DNA of 64,000 nucleotides from Alitta virens (taxonomy: Eukaryota > Annelida > Polychaeta > Phyllodocida > Nereididae), in NCBI GenBank assembly GCA_932294295.1, contig OW028579.1, forward strand, positions 37,455,362 through 37,519,361, in the 5' to 3' direction. The notes under the pieces are model-generated. The model saw nothing but the letters and a program-made list of their open reading frames with translations, made no database searches and had not been told where the DNA came from. Of the stretch, positions 11,502 to 19,602 are shown in pieces. The translations under genes and the position numbers were made by a program. Every line of letters starts with the position of its first letter. The first letter of the stretch is position 1.

Positions 11502-12051
11502 TGCTCCCATCATTTATAAAATAACCCTACTGGGTTAAAAAAAAATTTTAAAAACCCTCCAATTCTAAAAAAAATCAGCAAAATGGCTGTACAAAATTAT
11601 GATGTCACAAGCTTGCGTTCACGTCGCGACATTGTAAAACAGGTTACACATTATTGTTGCTTTTACAAGACTGTGTAACTTGTTGACTAAAAGCTTCAAA
11701 CTGACAGTTCCAACCCAACAATCAATTCAAAACCCACCACCACCACTATCATTCCATTCATGATCAAATAAAATTTTCATCACCATCATCCCACTAGTTG
11801 TTTGTAGAATATGCTGATTAAATGAGAATAGTAATCAATGAGTTGGAATCTGTTATACTTCAACTCTTTTGATAACCAGCTCCCCCAAATCAGCTGTTTA
11901 GTGGTTGTTAGGGGTTCAACCAGCCATGGTTTTGTCCTAATAATGCTTTTTTGTACGGTTGAAAGCATTTGAGAATGTAGCTTATCGCACTGCTGCACAC
12001 TGCTCTGCACACTGCTCTGCACAATTCCGTATTCTGGATATTCTGTGTTGA
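11502..12051. other. Spacer between PC4-like and ATPase genes
   Basis: About 550 bp including repeated TGCTCTGCACAC units (11989-12020). A 78-codon minus-strand open frame at 11786-12022 lacks an ATG at its N-terminus (it would open at GTG) and resembles nothing known. It is kept in the right copy only because the repeats are identical. Confidence 0.5.
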
Positions 12052-12059
12052 TATAAAAG
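12052..12059 (+). promoter_or_regulatory. TATA box of left ATPase gene
   Basis: TATAAAAG lies 53 bp before the ATPase ATG at 12113, so the ATPase probably has its own promoter. Confidence 0.55.
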
Positions 12060-12112
12060 TGCTAATATACGAAATATCTTAACATTTATTCACGAGTTGT
12101 GATACGGTAAAC

Positions 12113-12760
12113 ATGTTGGGGTTTGAACCCGGATCCACGCATATCTTATTTGGTCAGTCAGGATCGGGAAAGACTAATTTTATTAAGCGAATACTACAAA
12201 ATAAGGAGCATTTATTCGGTGAACAGCCACCATCTATTATAAAATATTACTATGGCATCTGGCAAAATACCTATGACCAAATACAAGAAATCATAGAAAA
12301 CATTAGTTTTCAGCAAGGATTACCTACTGAAGATGAATTGTTAGCATTTACTGATCCAGAAAAACATAGTTTGATAATTGTGGATGATCTCATGGATGAA
12401 GCAGCTAATTCCTCAGTTATGGAATTGTTATTTACAAGAATAAGTCACCATAGGAATTGCACATGTTTCTACATACTGCAGAATGCTTTCATTCAAGGAA
12501 AGAAGCAAGTGACAATAAATCTTAACACAAAATACATGGAAGTATTTCGTTCTCCTCGTAGTTTATTACAATTATCATATCTTAATAGTCAAATCTTCCC
12601 TCATATCCCTGGATTGTTAATCCAAGCTTATAATGATATAATGAAAAATGAGCAGTACGGGTATCTCATTATAGATTTAACAGCGCAATGCCCTGATGAA
12701 TTACGACTCAGAACAAAAATATTCCCCATGGAAGATACTATTATATACAAAAAAGATTGA
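12113..12760 (+). CDS. Polinton packaging ATPase (FtsK/HerA superfamily), left copy
   Basis: 215 residues. The P-loop GQSGSGKT is at 14-21. The Walker B segment 'SLIIVDDLMDE' at 86-96 has acidic residues Asp91 and Asp92. A Gln/Asn-containing sensor-like 'YILQNAF' follows near 120. Size and motif spacing fit the A32/FtsK-like genome-packaging ATPases of Polintons, which pump DNA into capsids. Lys25 here is Arg in the right copy, the only coding difference seen between the two. It is followed by a 171-bp spacer and p84. Confidence 0.92.
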   Translation: MLGFEPGSTHILFGQSGSGKTNFIKRILQNKEHLFGEQPPSIIKYYYGIWQNTYDQIQEIIENISFQQGLPTEDELLAFTDPEKHSLIIVDDLMDEAANSSVMELLFTRISHHRNCTCFYILQNAFIQGKKQVTINLNTKYMEVFRSPRSLLQLSYLNSQIFPHIPGLLIQAYNDIMKNEQYGYLIIDLTAQCPDELRLRTKIFPMEDTIIYKKD

Positions 12761-12848
12761 AATACCTAGTGCACCCACTGAAGCGATACCCTGAAGTAGC
12801 AGGCTGGAGCGTTCCGATTAACTATCGCTTGGTGCTTTATATTCGCCC

Positions 12849-12869
12849 GAGCGGGGCGCTCGCCCGCTC
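12849..12869. other. GC-rich palindrome between ATPase and p84
   Basis: GAGCGGG (12849-12855) pairs with CCCGCTC (12863-12869), and CGAGCG/CGCTCG is an overlapping alternative stem. It stands out in an AT-rich setting. It is mirrored at 26535-26555. It may be a terminator-like or protein-binding hairpin; function unknown. Confidence 0.6.
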
Positions 12870-12931
12870 GTGCGCGTCTAAATGATATAAATGAATGAAA
12901 TATAGGAAAGTAAATTAGTTACAGGGTCGGA

Positions 12932-13186
12932 ATGGAAGAGAGAACATCTAATTACGAAGAGTGGTATTGCTTCACACGTAAATGTCCGAAATCTCAGTTC
13001 GGATTCATCAGTCAGATTATCGTAATTTATATCATCATTATTACTTCTGTAATCAACCTTTCCATAGAAAACGGTGATAAAACTCTCTGGTCTACATTGC
13101 TAGCTTCCAGTCTGGGCTGTCTCATGCCTAACCCTCGTTTGAAAGGGGTTAAAAATCACAAAATTAATGAAAATATTTTACCATGA
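12932..13186 (+). CDS. Small membrane protein p84, left copy
   Basis: 84 residues with an N-terminal charged segment, a hydrophobic span at about 25-45 rich in Ile/Val, and a second hydrophobic stretch 'LWSTLLASSLGCLMPNP' at 52-68. Short proteins with this hydrophobic-then-LW...PNP layout recur in Polintons, so I regard it as a conserved minor membrane or virion component of unknown role. Its stop overlaps the next ATG as ATGA at 13183. The right copy is identical in amino-acid sequence. Confidence 0.7.
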   Translation: MEERTSNYEEWYCFTRKCPKSQFGFISQIIVIYIIIITSVINLSIENGDKTLWSTLLASSLGCLMPNPRLKGVKNHKINENILP

Positions 13187-15417
13187 AAAAAATTTTTTTT
13201 CAAAAAAAAAATTTTCAAACAAATTTTTTTCATCTACTTCTTTCTTGTAGCAAAAATCAAGCCATAGCCCTATTAGAAACGGCTAATGAAGAACAAGTAG
13301 CTAACACAGTAATCATCATATATAATATTACACTCAACTCCTCAGTATTATCACCTCAAACCCAAAAATTGCTTTCCAAACATAAAAAGTTAATTTCAAA
13401 AATAACCAATAAAAAGAATTCCGATAAGAAGAATTATTCTATCATTAGAAATAATTCATCCAATTTTTCTCTGATTGACCAAAAAAATTCTGACCTTTAC
13501 TTCTCCTATTTACAGAATATAATTGGAGGAGCTTCTATTATTTTTCACAGACAAGCTCAGAGAGATAAGACATTTATTCGGGGTGGTAATAATCGGGTGA
13601 AGAGAATAATAGGATATGACGCTAATGCGTTATATCTATACGCCTTCAGCAAAGAATTTCCAGTGGGTTCATTCATTAGAAGACACGCGAAAGATGAATT
13701 TAAACCCGTGGTGAGGGATAGATATGATAACATGTTCTATTGGATGGATTATTTAAGTCATAAAAGAAATCTAAAGATTTGGCATAAACGAAATGGAAAT
13801 AAGGAAAAGAGAGATGGACGTTTCTTTGCTGATGGAGTATCTTGTTCAAATAATATAACTAAAATATATCAATACGATGGTTGCTATTTCCACCATCACG
13901 GTGGTGATTGTCCTCTAATGAATAAAAATTTATCTGAGAAAGAAAAGAAAAAAGGGTTACTCGCGCAGAAAAGAAGACAAGATAGGAATAACTACTACAA
14001 AAAGTTAGGATATGAAGTTGAGGAAATATGGGAATGCAAATTTCTGAAAATGATTAAAGATACTCCGGACTTGCAAAAATTTGTAGAAAACCAAAGACCC
14101 AAGTTTTTCAAAAAACATAAGAAAACACTGACCGAAAAGGAAATTTTAGAAGCGGTGAAACGGGATGAACTATTCGGTATGGTAGAAGTAGACATTGCAG
14201 TCCCCGAAAAATGGGGACAAGGTTTCAAACAACCGGATAACTTGACACCATACGAATATTTTAGTGAGATGTCACCGATATTTTGCACTACCGATATTCC
14301 ATTCGAAGTAATAGGTGAACATATGCAAAATTTTGCTCGTGATTCAGGAATGAATACAAAACCTAGAAGACTGTTGGTAGGAGGAATGAAAGCTAGGAAA
14401 ATGCTATTTGCTACACCTTTGTTGAAATGGTATTTAGAGCACGGTTTAGTCGTATCCAAAATTCACCAAGTCATAGAATATAACAGAATGAAGTGCTTTC
14501 AGGAATTTGTTAGCGATGTGACAGAGGCCAGGAGAGCGGGAGATAGAGATCCAGATTTATCAATAATTGCCGATTTATCAAAACTTATAGGAAATTCCGC
14601 CTATGGATCAACTATCCTTAATAAACTGAAGCAGTCGGATGTTAGATATGTAGAAGGTGAGAATGAGGCTTGCCTCAAAGCTAACGAGAAAGGATTCAAA
14701 TCCATGACCCAACTTTCCGATGATTATGAATTTTATGAAATCGAATCTCAAAAAAACAAGATTAAGTTAGATTTACCAATTCAAATAGGTTTTTTCATTC
14801 TGCAATATGCCAAGTTAAGAATGTTAGAATTCTATTACGATTTTCTCTGTAAATACGTTCCTAGAGATAAGTTTCAAATGCTTCAGATGGATACGGACAG
14901 CAATTACTTTTCAATAGCAGGGGAAACATTGCAAGATGTGATTAAACCAGAACTCTTAGATGAATATAAACATAAGTTAAATGGATATTGTTCGGTTAGA
15001 GACGTTGATGCTGAAACTCATTGGTTTCCAAGAACTTGTTGCCCAGAACACACTAAATATGATAATCGTTGCCCCGGGTTATTTAAACGTGAATACGAAG
15101 GTGAGATATTCTATGGACTCTGTTCTAAAACCTATATCGTAGCCGACAAAAACCATTGTAAGTTTAGTTCTAAAGGTATATCCAAAAACAGAGTCAAAAA
15201 CCCTCTAGAAATATTTAAAAGCGTTTTGGAGACTAAGGAAAGTCGTAGCTCTACCAATGTAGGATTTATCAGTAAAAGTAATACTATTTTCACGTACCAA
15301 CAGAATAGAGCCGGATTCGCTTATTTTTATCCTAAAAGGGAAGTATTAGCTGATGGTATCTCAACCAAACCCTTAGATATAATATTAGAACCGATACGAA
15401 CGAAGTATTTCAGGTAA
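13183..15417 (+). CDS. Chimeric N-terminally truncated polymerase B
   Basis: 744 codons. Residues 1-94 are the N-terminus of the unrelated p111 protein, supplied by the left inverted repeat. From codon 95 (junction at 13463/13464) the frame becomes a protein-primed-type family B DNA polymerase. Motif A is 'GYDANALYLYA' with Asp146, motif B is 'KLIGNSAYGS' at 467-476, and motif C is 'DTDS' with Asp570 and Asp572. Polinton polymerases are normally well over 1,000 residues with an N-terminal 3'-5' exonuclease. Here only about 50 polymerase residues precede motif A, so the exonuclease and all upstream domains are missing. The palm motifs look intact. Proofreading is lost, and protein priming or stability is doubtful. 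Whether the fusion is expressed is unknown. It converges on the spliced minus-strand gene at 15509. Confidence 0.92.
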   Translation: MKKIFFQKKNFQTNFFHLLLSCSKNQAIALLETANEEQVANTVIIIYNITLNSSVLSPQTQKLLSKHKKLISKITNKKNSDKKNYSIIRNNSSNFSLIDQKNSDLYFSYLQNIIGGASIIFHRQAQRDKTFIRGGNNRVKRIIGYDANALYLYAFSKEFPVGSFIRRHAKDEFKPVVRDRYDNMFYWMDYLSHKRNLKIWHKRNGNKEKRDGRFFADGVSCSNNITKIYQYDGCYFHHHGGDCPLMNKNLSEKEKKKGLLAQKRRQDRNNYYKKLGYEVEEIWECKFLKMIKDTPDLQKFVENQRPKFFKKHKKTLTEKEILEAVKRDELFGMVEVDIAVPEKWGQGFKQPDNLTPYEYFSEMSPIFCTTDIPFEVIGEHMQNFARDSGMNTKPRRLLVGGMKARKMLFATPLLKWYLEHGLVVSKIHQVIEYNRMKCFQEFVSDVTEARRAGDRDPDLSIIADLSKLIGNSAYGSTILNKLKQSDVRYVEGENEACLKANEKGFKSMTQLSDDYEFYEIESQKNKIKLDLPIQIGFFILQYAKLRMLEFYYDFLCKYVPRDKFQMLQMDTDSNYFSIAGETLQDVIKPELLDEYKHKLNGYCSVRDVDAETHWFPRTCCPEHTKYDNRCPGLFKREYEGEIFYGLCSKTYIVADKNHCKFSSKGISKNRVKNPLEIFKSVLETKESRSSTNVGFISKSNTIFTYQQNRAGFAYFYPKREVLADGISTKPLDIILEPIRTKYFR

Positions 15418-15508
15418 AAAAATTTATTATAAATATTAAAAAAAATTTATTATAAATATTAAAAAAACACAAATTTTCGCAATAAGAATAAAATAAAATT
15501 AACAATAT

Positions 15509-16242
15509 TTATAAAGACGATTCGGCGTATCGTTTGGTTCTTGTCTGGGTGGCGTGGACGTAGGCGATAGCGGGTGGGGTAGAGGAGCGACGAGATGGGG
15601 AGTGAGCCGATGGGGAGTGAGCCGATGGGGAGCGAGCCGGGGATCTGGGACCGGGAGTGAGAAGAGTTGGGAAACTCCATCGGTGTGGGTTGGATGGGGA
15701 GATTGGGAGGGTTGGGATGGTAAATACCGGGGTATTACCCCTTACGGAATCATCTCCGGTATAGCTCCCTTCCAAGTCTCGGTTTCTGAAAAGAAAAAGG
15801 ATTATTTTTGAGATATTTTTCTATATGATTGAGTAATAGTTATAAATACACACAGAATTATCCAGAATACTTGTGAAAATAAACTTACTGCTCCGTTTCC
15901 GTCGATGCATTTTGAGTAAATGCTGACAACCTCTCAGCGCAAAAGTGAACAATTTTCTTTGTCCTGGCTGCACCCTAAAAATTAGGAAAAAATATTATTA
16001 AAAAACCGTAAATTGCAATGATATTCGAGTTATCTATAAATTTATATCACCGTTAAATTCCACTAATTCGTTATAACATAACTATTTATATATAAATTCA
16101 TAAAATTAGAGAGGTGAATTATTGTTTAAATTCCACTTACGAATAGTTGAATGCTTAATACTAGCATGATCCCTGCCAGTATCGTATACCCCAGGTATAA
16201 AAGTTTAACATCAGTTGCTGGGCAGTTGCAAGTAGAATTCAT
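15509..16242 (-). CDS. Spliced single-pass membrane protein, three exons
   Basis: Coding exons on the minus strand are 16242-16141 (34 codons from ATG), 15974-15889 and 15785-15509 (stop). Both introns begin GTAAGT and end in a pyrimidine-rich tract plus AG (TTTTTAG and TTTTCTTTTCAG). Intron phases are 0 and 2, the frame stays open across both joins, and the total is 465 nt or 154 residues. The product has a short Cys-containing N-terminus (Cys5, Cys7), a hydrophobic span at about 13-34, a basic/polar segment and a Pro/Ser/Arg-rich tail with a repeated SPSAH unit. An in-frame stop lies upstream of the ATG, though a further 5' exon is possible. I do not recognise a family. A membrane-anchored protein with a proline-rich cytoplasmic tail could be a signalling decoy or an egress factor (inference). 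Confidence 0.7.
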
Positions 16243-16964
16243 CTCAGAGTGTGGTTCTGTAAATGCTTATTGCTGTCTATGAAGATTGTGATGCTATTTA
16301 GAAAAAATTCTGGACCTTATATTCCATTTCCAGGTGACACTACTCAACTTCAAAGTTTATTGTTTAAAGTACGCTTAACTATACGCGAGTTCATCTTAAT
16401 GCAATGATACCACGATTGTTTCACACCCAATTAAACCCCATCCATATATTCAGAAGCTACGAAAGTTGACTTAGAGTAAATTGCAATGAAACCACGACTA
16501 GGAGGGTTAACAGAAACCCTATCAGGGGGAAACTCCAGAAGCTACGATTTTAAACAGGTGCATAAAACAATTTATGGTTGGTTTACTGCATGGTTGGTTT
16601 ACCTGGATGGTTGAATACAGAGTTGAACATACGGTTGAAAAAGACAATTACTCATTTTTTTTGGTATTATTTAGCAGGGATTTTAGTTCCCGCATTCGAC
16701 GCACAGTTGAAAAGACTCATTTTTGGTGTTATTTAGCAGGAATTTTAAAGCCCGCATTCGACGCACGGTTGAAAAGACTCATTTTTGTTATTATTTAGCG
16801 TCCACATTCGACGCACGTGTCCAAGCGTGCGCGCGCACCCAAAAGCGTGCCTAAGCGTGCTCAAGCGTGACCGCACGTGAGCGCGCGTGCCCAAACCTGC
16901 TCAAGCGCGACCCCCACGCGCTCTATCTAAATAAAATATTTTTAGTTCGAAACATTTCCTCAAA
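16243..16964. promoter_or_regulatory. Non-coding region with 60-bp repeats and GC-rich AAGCGTG cluster
   Basis: Between the divergent spliced gene and the CARD gene. Three imperfect units of about 55-70 bp span 16633-16819, each running from GTTGAAAA..GACTCATTTTT through TTATTTAGC to GCATTCGACGCAC. They are followed by a cluster of AAGCGTG/GCGCGC motifs at 16820-16925 and an AATAAAATATTTTTA box at 16929-16943, 22 bp before the CARD ATG. The layout fits a promoter, enhancer or replication origin. Confidence 0.55.
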
Positions 16965-17261
16965 ATGCTCAGATGCGATCGTGATGCTTTGCGTAGGAAC
17001 TTTGTAGTTTTGGTTAGAGAAGTACCTTGTACAGAAGTGCTTTCATTTCTTTATCAAGACGGAATTCTCAATCAGCAAATGGTAACTGAAATATTAGAAG
17101 AAGCACCATCGAAACGAAATTACTCCCTTTTATTTCTGCTACAGATGCGAGGACCCGCTGCATTCGCATCCTTCCTTAACGCATTGAAGGAAACAAAAAG
17201 AACCGATCTAGCTAATCTCTTAACCAATCTCGAAGACGAATTCACAAAAGTATCGATATGA
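16965..17261 (+). CDS. CARD-only protein
   Basis: 98 residues that fill one caspase-recruitment (CARD, death-fold) domain from end to end. Features are 'LRRNFVVLVREV' as helix 1, 'VLSFLYQDGILNQQMVTEIL' as helices 2-3, 'KRNYSLLFLLQMRGPAAFASFLNAL' as helices 4-5 and 'TDLANLL' as helix 6. The spacing matches caspase-2/RAIDD/CRADD-type CARDs. CARDs pair homotypically to assemble caspase or inflammasome-like complexes. A stand-alone CARD in a virus-like element would be expected to modulate host apoptosis or innate signalling in the cytoplasm, as a dominant-negative or a trigger (inference). The stop overlaps the next ATG as ATGA. Confidence 0.85.
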   Translation: MLRCDRDALRRNFVVLVREVPCTEVLSFLYQDGILNQQMVTEILEEAPSKRNYSLLFLLQMRGPAAFASFLNALKETKRTDLANLLTNLEDEFTKVSI

Positions 17262-17590
17262 GTACTATGAGTACTACGAGTGATGATTTGGATTGGAACA
17301 TTGCTTTGTTAAATGAAGAATTATTTGAGACAAAACCTAATCCAAAAATCCTTGTGAATCTTTTTGTTTGCATTCTGAACTCGGTATTAAGTCATACCGA
17401 ATCCAATAGCCACCAAACCAATCTCTGTCAATGTCATAATTTCATCCAAACCCATAGACTCAATATTTTGGAGTGTAACATTCAAAATTATGCTTCCACT
17501 ACTATTCAAACTAATCCAAATTCTTGTTGGATTATGCAAATGTCTGATAAATACAGACTCTTGAAACAGATGTATTTAAGAATAGGCTAG
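17258..17590 (+). CDS. Unknown protein p110, overlapping CARD
   Basis: 110 residues, starting in the ATGA that ends the CARD gene, so the two are probably coexpressed. It is Asn/Ser/Thr-rich with Cys57, Cys59, His60 and His66 close together ('LCQCHNFIQTHR') and a further Cys74. There is no transmembrane span or signal peptide. No family is recognised. The stop is directly followed by the TAGCTTTT repeat. The 4-nt overlap and start context support it as real. A death-fold or small zinc-binding partner of the CARD protein is possible but unproven. Confidence 0.55.
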   Translation: MSTMSTTSDDLDWNIALLNEELFETKPNPKILVNLFVCILNSVLSHTESNSHQTNLCQCHNFIQTHRLNILECNIQNYASTTIQTNPNSCWIMQMSDKYRLLKQMYLRIG

Positions 17591-17708
17591 CTAGCTAGCT
17601 TGTAGCTTTTAGCTTGTAGCTTTTAGCTTGTAGCTTTTAGCTTGTAGCTTTTAGTTTGTAGCTTTTAGTTTGTAGCTTTTAGTTTGTAGCTTTTAGCTTG
17701 TAGCTAGA
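17583..17708. repeat. TAGCTTT(TAGCTTG) tandem repeat
   Basis: About nine units of a 14-bp repeat (TAGCTTGTAGCTTT with T/C variants), starting at the stop codon of p110. Confidence 0.9.
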
Positions 17709-17712
17709 AGTA

Positions 17713-17847
17713 ATGGCTACTGAAATATATTTGGCTCGATTTGTATTAAAAAATGTGACTCGGTGTCAACTTCCTTTCGTAAGGAGATGGTTGAAGGATC
17801 TAAATCTCCGCCATCTCGGTGTGACAGCACCACTCATAAATGGCTGA
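17713..17847 (+). CDS. Possible 44-residue protein
   Basis: A short ATG-to-TGA frame right after the tandem repeat. It encodes a basic, Leu/Arg-rich peptide (pattern 'RRWLKDLNLRHLG' in the middle) of non-low-complexity composition. The start context GTAATGG is good. There is no known homologue in my recognition, and it is short enough to be chance. Confidence 0.3.
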   Translation: MATEIYLARFVLKNVTRCQLPFVRRWLKDLNLRHLGVTAPLING

Positions 17848-18177
17848 GTCGCTTAATTGTGTACAATACGCTTCATTTCATATTCACCCACTGTGGAAGG
17901 GAAAAATCCGACCCGGGTTAGATTTAACCATCCACATCATAAAGAGGGAGAGAAAACGAGTCACAAAAAAATTTAAAAATTAAAAAAATTTAAAAAAAAG
18001 GACAGATTTCAACTGTCTATATTCCAAATTATGCTCAACCGTGCTCTGCGATCTTCCCGTGATGTTGAGCGAATGTGAGAGAAGTGTTTAATAGCTGTTC
18101 ACGGCTAACATTTTTTTCATAACAAACTGGCAGAGTGTCTTTTGAAAAAAAATCAAGTCATAATATCATTCAATCAT
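17848..18177. other. Spacer without a recognised gene
   Basis: AT-rich with an AAATTT-rich stretch near 17968-17998. No feature supported. Confidence 0.5.
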
Positions 18178-18178
18178 C

Positions 18179-18184
18179 TTTATT
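18179..18184 (-). terminator. Polyadenylation signal of the LRRNT-like gene
   Basis: AATAAA on the minus strand, 7 bp after the stop codon of exon 2 at 18192. Confidence 0.6.
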
Positions 18185-18191
18185 TAAGTAA

Positions 18192-19602
18192 TTAAAGCCC
18201 GCTCTCTACATCTTGGGGGCGACCACGAGGCGTCTCAGCAGCGGTAGCGGCAGCAGCAGCGGTAGCGGCAGCGGTAGCGGCAGCAGCAGCAGCAGCGGCT
18301 GTCATGGACCTCGTCACCGGGCCACTCACTGTAGGAGACGGGGATGGCGCACCCACCAAGTCCTGCAGGGTTCTCGGGAGTCTCAATCCGCGTGGAACTG
18401 AAATAAAAAATAATAAACTTAATATCAGCATTTTTCCCCCTATTATTAAAACTAATTTACTCTTTACAACGATCCGAGGATTCCCTGCTGGGATATCCCC
18501 CGCTGGTATGACGTCATTTTTAGGATCTCCCCAGCAGCGCCAGCGGAGCCAGCAGCGCCAGCAGCGCCAGCAGCGTCAACAGCGCCACTCTTTACGTTGC
18601 GGAGGATAATAGAAGCTTCAAGATACCGCATCGCGCATGCGTTGTAGCGCGCAGCGTCAAGGGTATTCCCTCCCGGGTGACGTCATTTTTAGGATCTCCC
18701 CAGCAGCGCCAGCGGAGCCAGCGGAGCCAGCAGCGCCAGCAGTGTCAACAGCGCCGCTCTTTTTACTACGGAGGAAAATAGAAGCTGCAAGATACCGCAT
18801 CGCGCATGCGCGAAGCGATGCTTTTTTTAGATCTAATAATGTAAACATTAACGCGTGGGTAGTGCTATACAGTAAGACGCATAAACGTTCGGTTAATAAT
18901 AAAAATTTAAATTTAAAAAGACTTACTTTCTAGAGAAGGGGGAGCCCTTCTCTTGCAAGCTTGACAGCGGCACATGAACATTATCACCCGGTGTATGATT
19001 TTCTGTAGCCATAATATCGTGGAAACGGAACAGGGTGGTGGTGGAGCTTGTCTTCTGAATTGGTTGATTCTTCTCCATGTCTTCAGCAAACCGCACATAA
19101 CGCTTACATTCAACGTCAACAATCCAGCCAAAGACACAGAGAAAAATCCGAACCACCCTTCAACCTCCACATCAAACATTTCATCATCATCATCATCATC
19201 TTCATCATCCGTTTTGTCTTCATCATCCGTTTTGTCTTCAGCCACATCATCCACATCATCCATGACAACAGTTGATCCATCACCGGATTCGTCATTACAC
19301 CCATAACTCCACTTCCTCAGCCGAGAGATACCACACACACCATAAAGTTCAACATGAAGATAACCTTCTAAATCAGAAGTCTTAACTCCATATCCATCAT
19401 GCTCATCACTGAAGTGTACAACCAACACAGTCTCAGTCCTTCCTTCCAGAGGTAGGAAGGGCACAACATTGCCACACTTCATTACTGCATCTTCACAGAT
19501 ACAGTAATTCCCCTCCAAACACAAAACCTGAGTTTGGACAAACTCAAACGAACCAAAAAACAATAACAATTCAAGCAATCCAAACATAGTGAAAAAAATC
19601 AT
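18192..19602 (-). CDS. Spliced LRRNT-like type I membrane protein with acidic stalk, two exons
   Basis: Exon 1 is 19602-18927 (225 codons plus one base) and ends at a GTAAGT donor. Exon 2 is 18397-18192 after a TTTATTTCAG acceptor; the phase-1 join keeps the frame, giving 293 residues. Unspliced, exon 1 would run only four more codons to a stop. Domains are a signal peptide (1-25), a small Cys-rich head with Cys28, Cys34, Cys36 and Cys43 spaced like a leucine-rich-repeat N-terminal cap (C-x5-C-x-C-x6-C), two more cysteines (90 and 102), an Asp/Glu-rich stalk at 115-147, a transmembrane helix at about 150-173, a basic cytoplasmic segment with CRCQAC, then a Pro/Ser and poly-Ala tail from exon 2. 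It is probably a surface or envelope-type glycoprotein or host-receptor decoy (inference). Additional exons inside the 529-bp intron are not excluded. Confidence 0.65.
18509..18810. repeat. Tandemly duplicated 133-bp intronic segment with CRE-like and NRF1-like motifs
   Basis: Copies 18509-18641 and 18678-18810 each run from TGACGTCATTTTTAGGATCT through CAGCAGCGCCAGCGGAGCC to GATACCGCATCGCGCATGCG. TGACGTCA is the CREB/ATF palindrome and GCGCATGCG resembles the NRF1 site. Both lie inside the intron of the LRRNT-like gene. Confidence 0.8.

Larger units (their letters stand above)
10499..13463. repeat. Left terminal inverted repeat (2,965 bp)
   Basis: It matches the reverse complement of 25941-28906. 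By eye I found two differences: a C-run of 8 versus 9 (near 10754) and A/G at 12186, which changes Lys25 of the ATPase to Arg. Coordinates convert as right = 39404 minus left inside the C-run. The repeat contains the complete PC4-like, ATPase and p84 genes and the first 94 codons of p111, and it stops inside the polymerase frame. Confidence 0.96.

Noticed and set aside
11786..12022. 78-codon minus-strand frame conserved in both inverted repeats (also 27382-27618 plus)
   Set aside because: No N-terminal ATG and no domain. Conservation is explained by inverted-repeat identity.
13995..14459. 154-codon frame antisense to the polymerase
   Set aside because: Shadow frame; polymerase motifs on the plus strand are decisive.
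15554..15811. Plus-strand Trp/Gly-rich frame (repeated GVSRWG)
   Set aside because: Antisense of the SPSAH-repeat exon of the spliced gene, whose splice sites support the minus strand.
18213..18609. Plus-strand Ser/Gly- and Gln/Arg-rich frames
   Set aside because: Reverse readings of the poly-Ala exon and the intronic CAGCAGCGC repeats.
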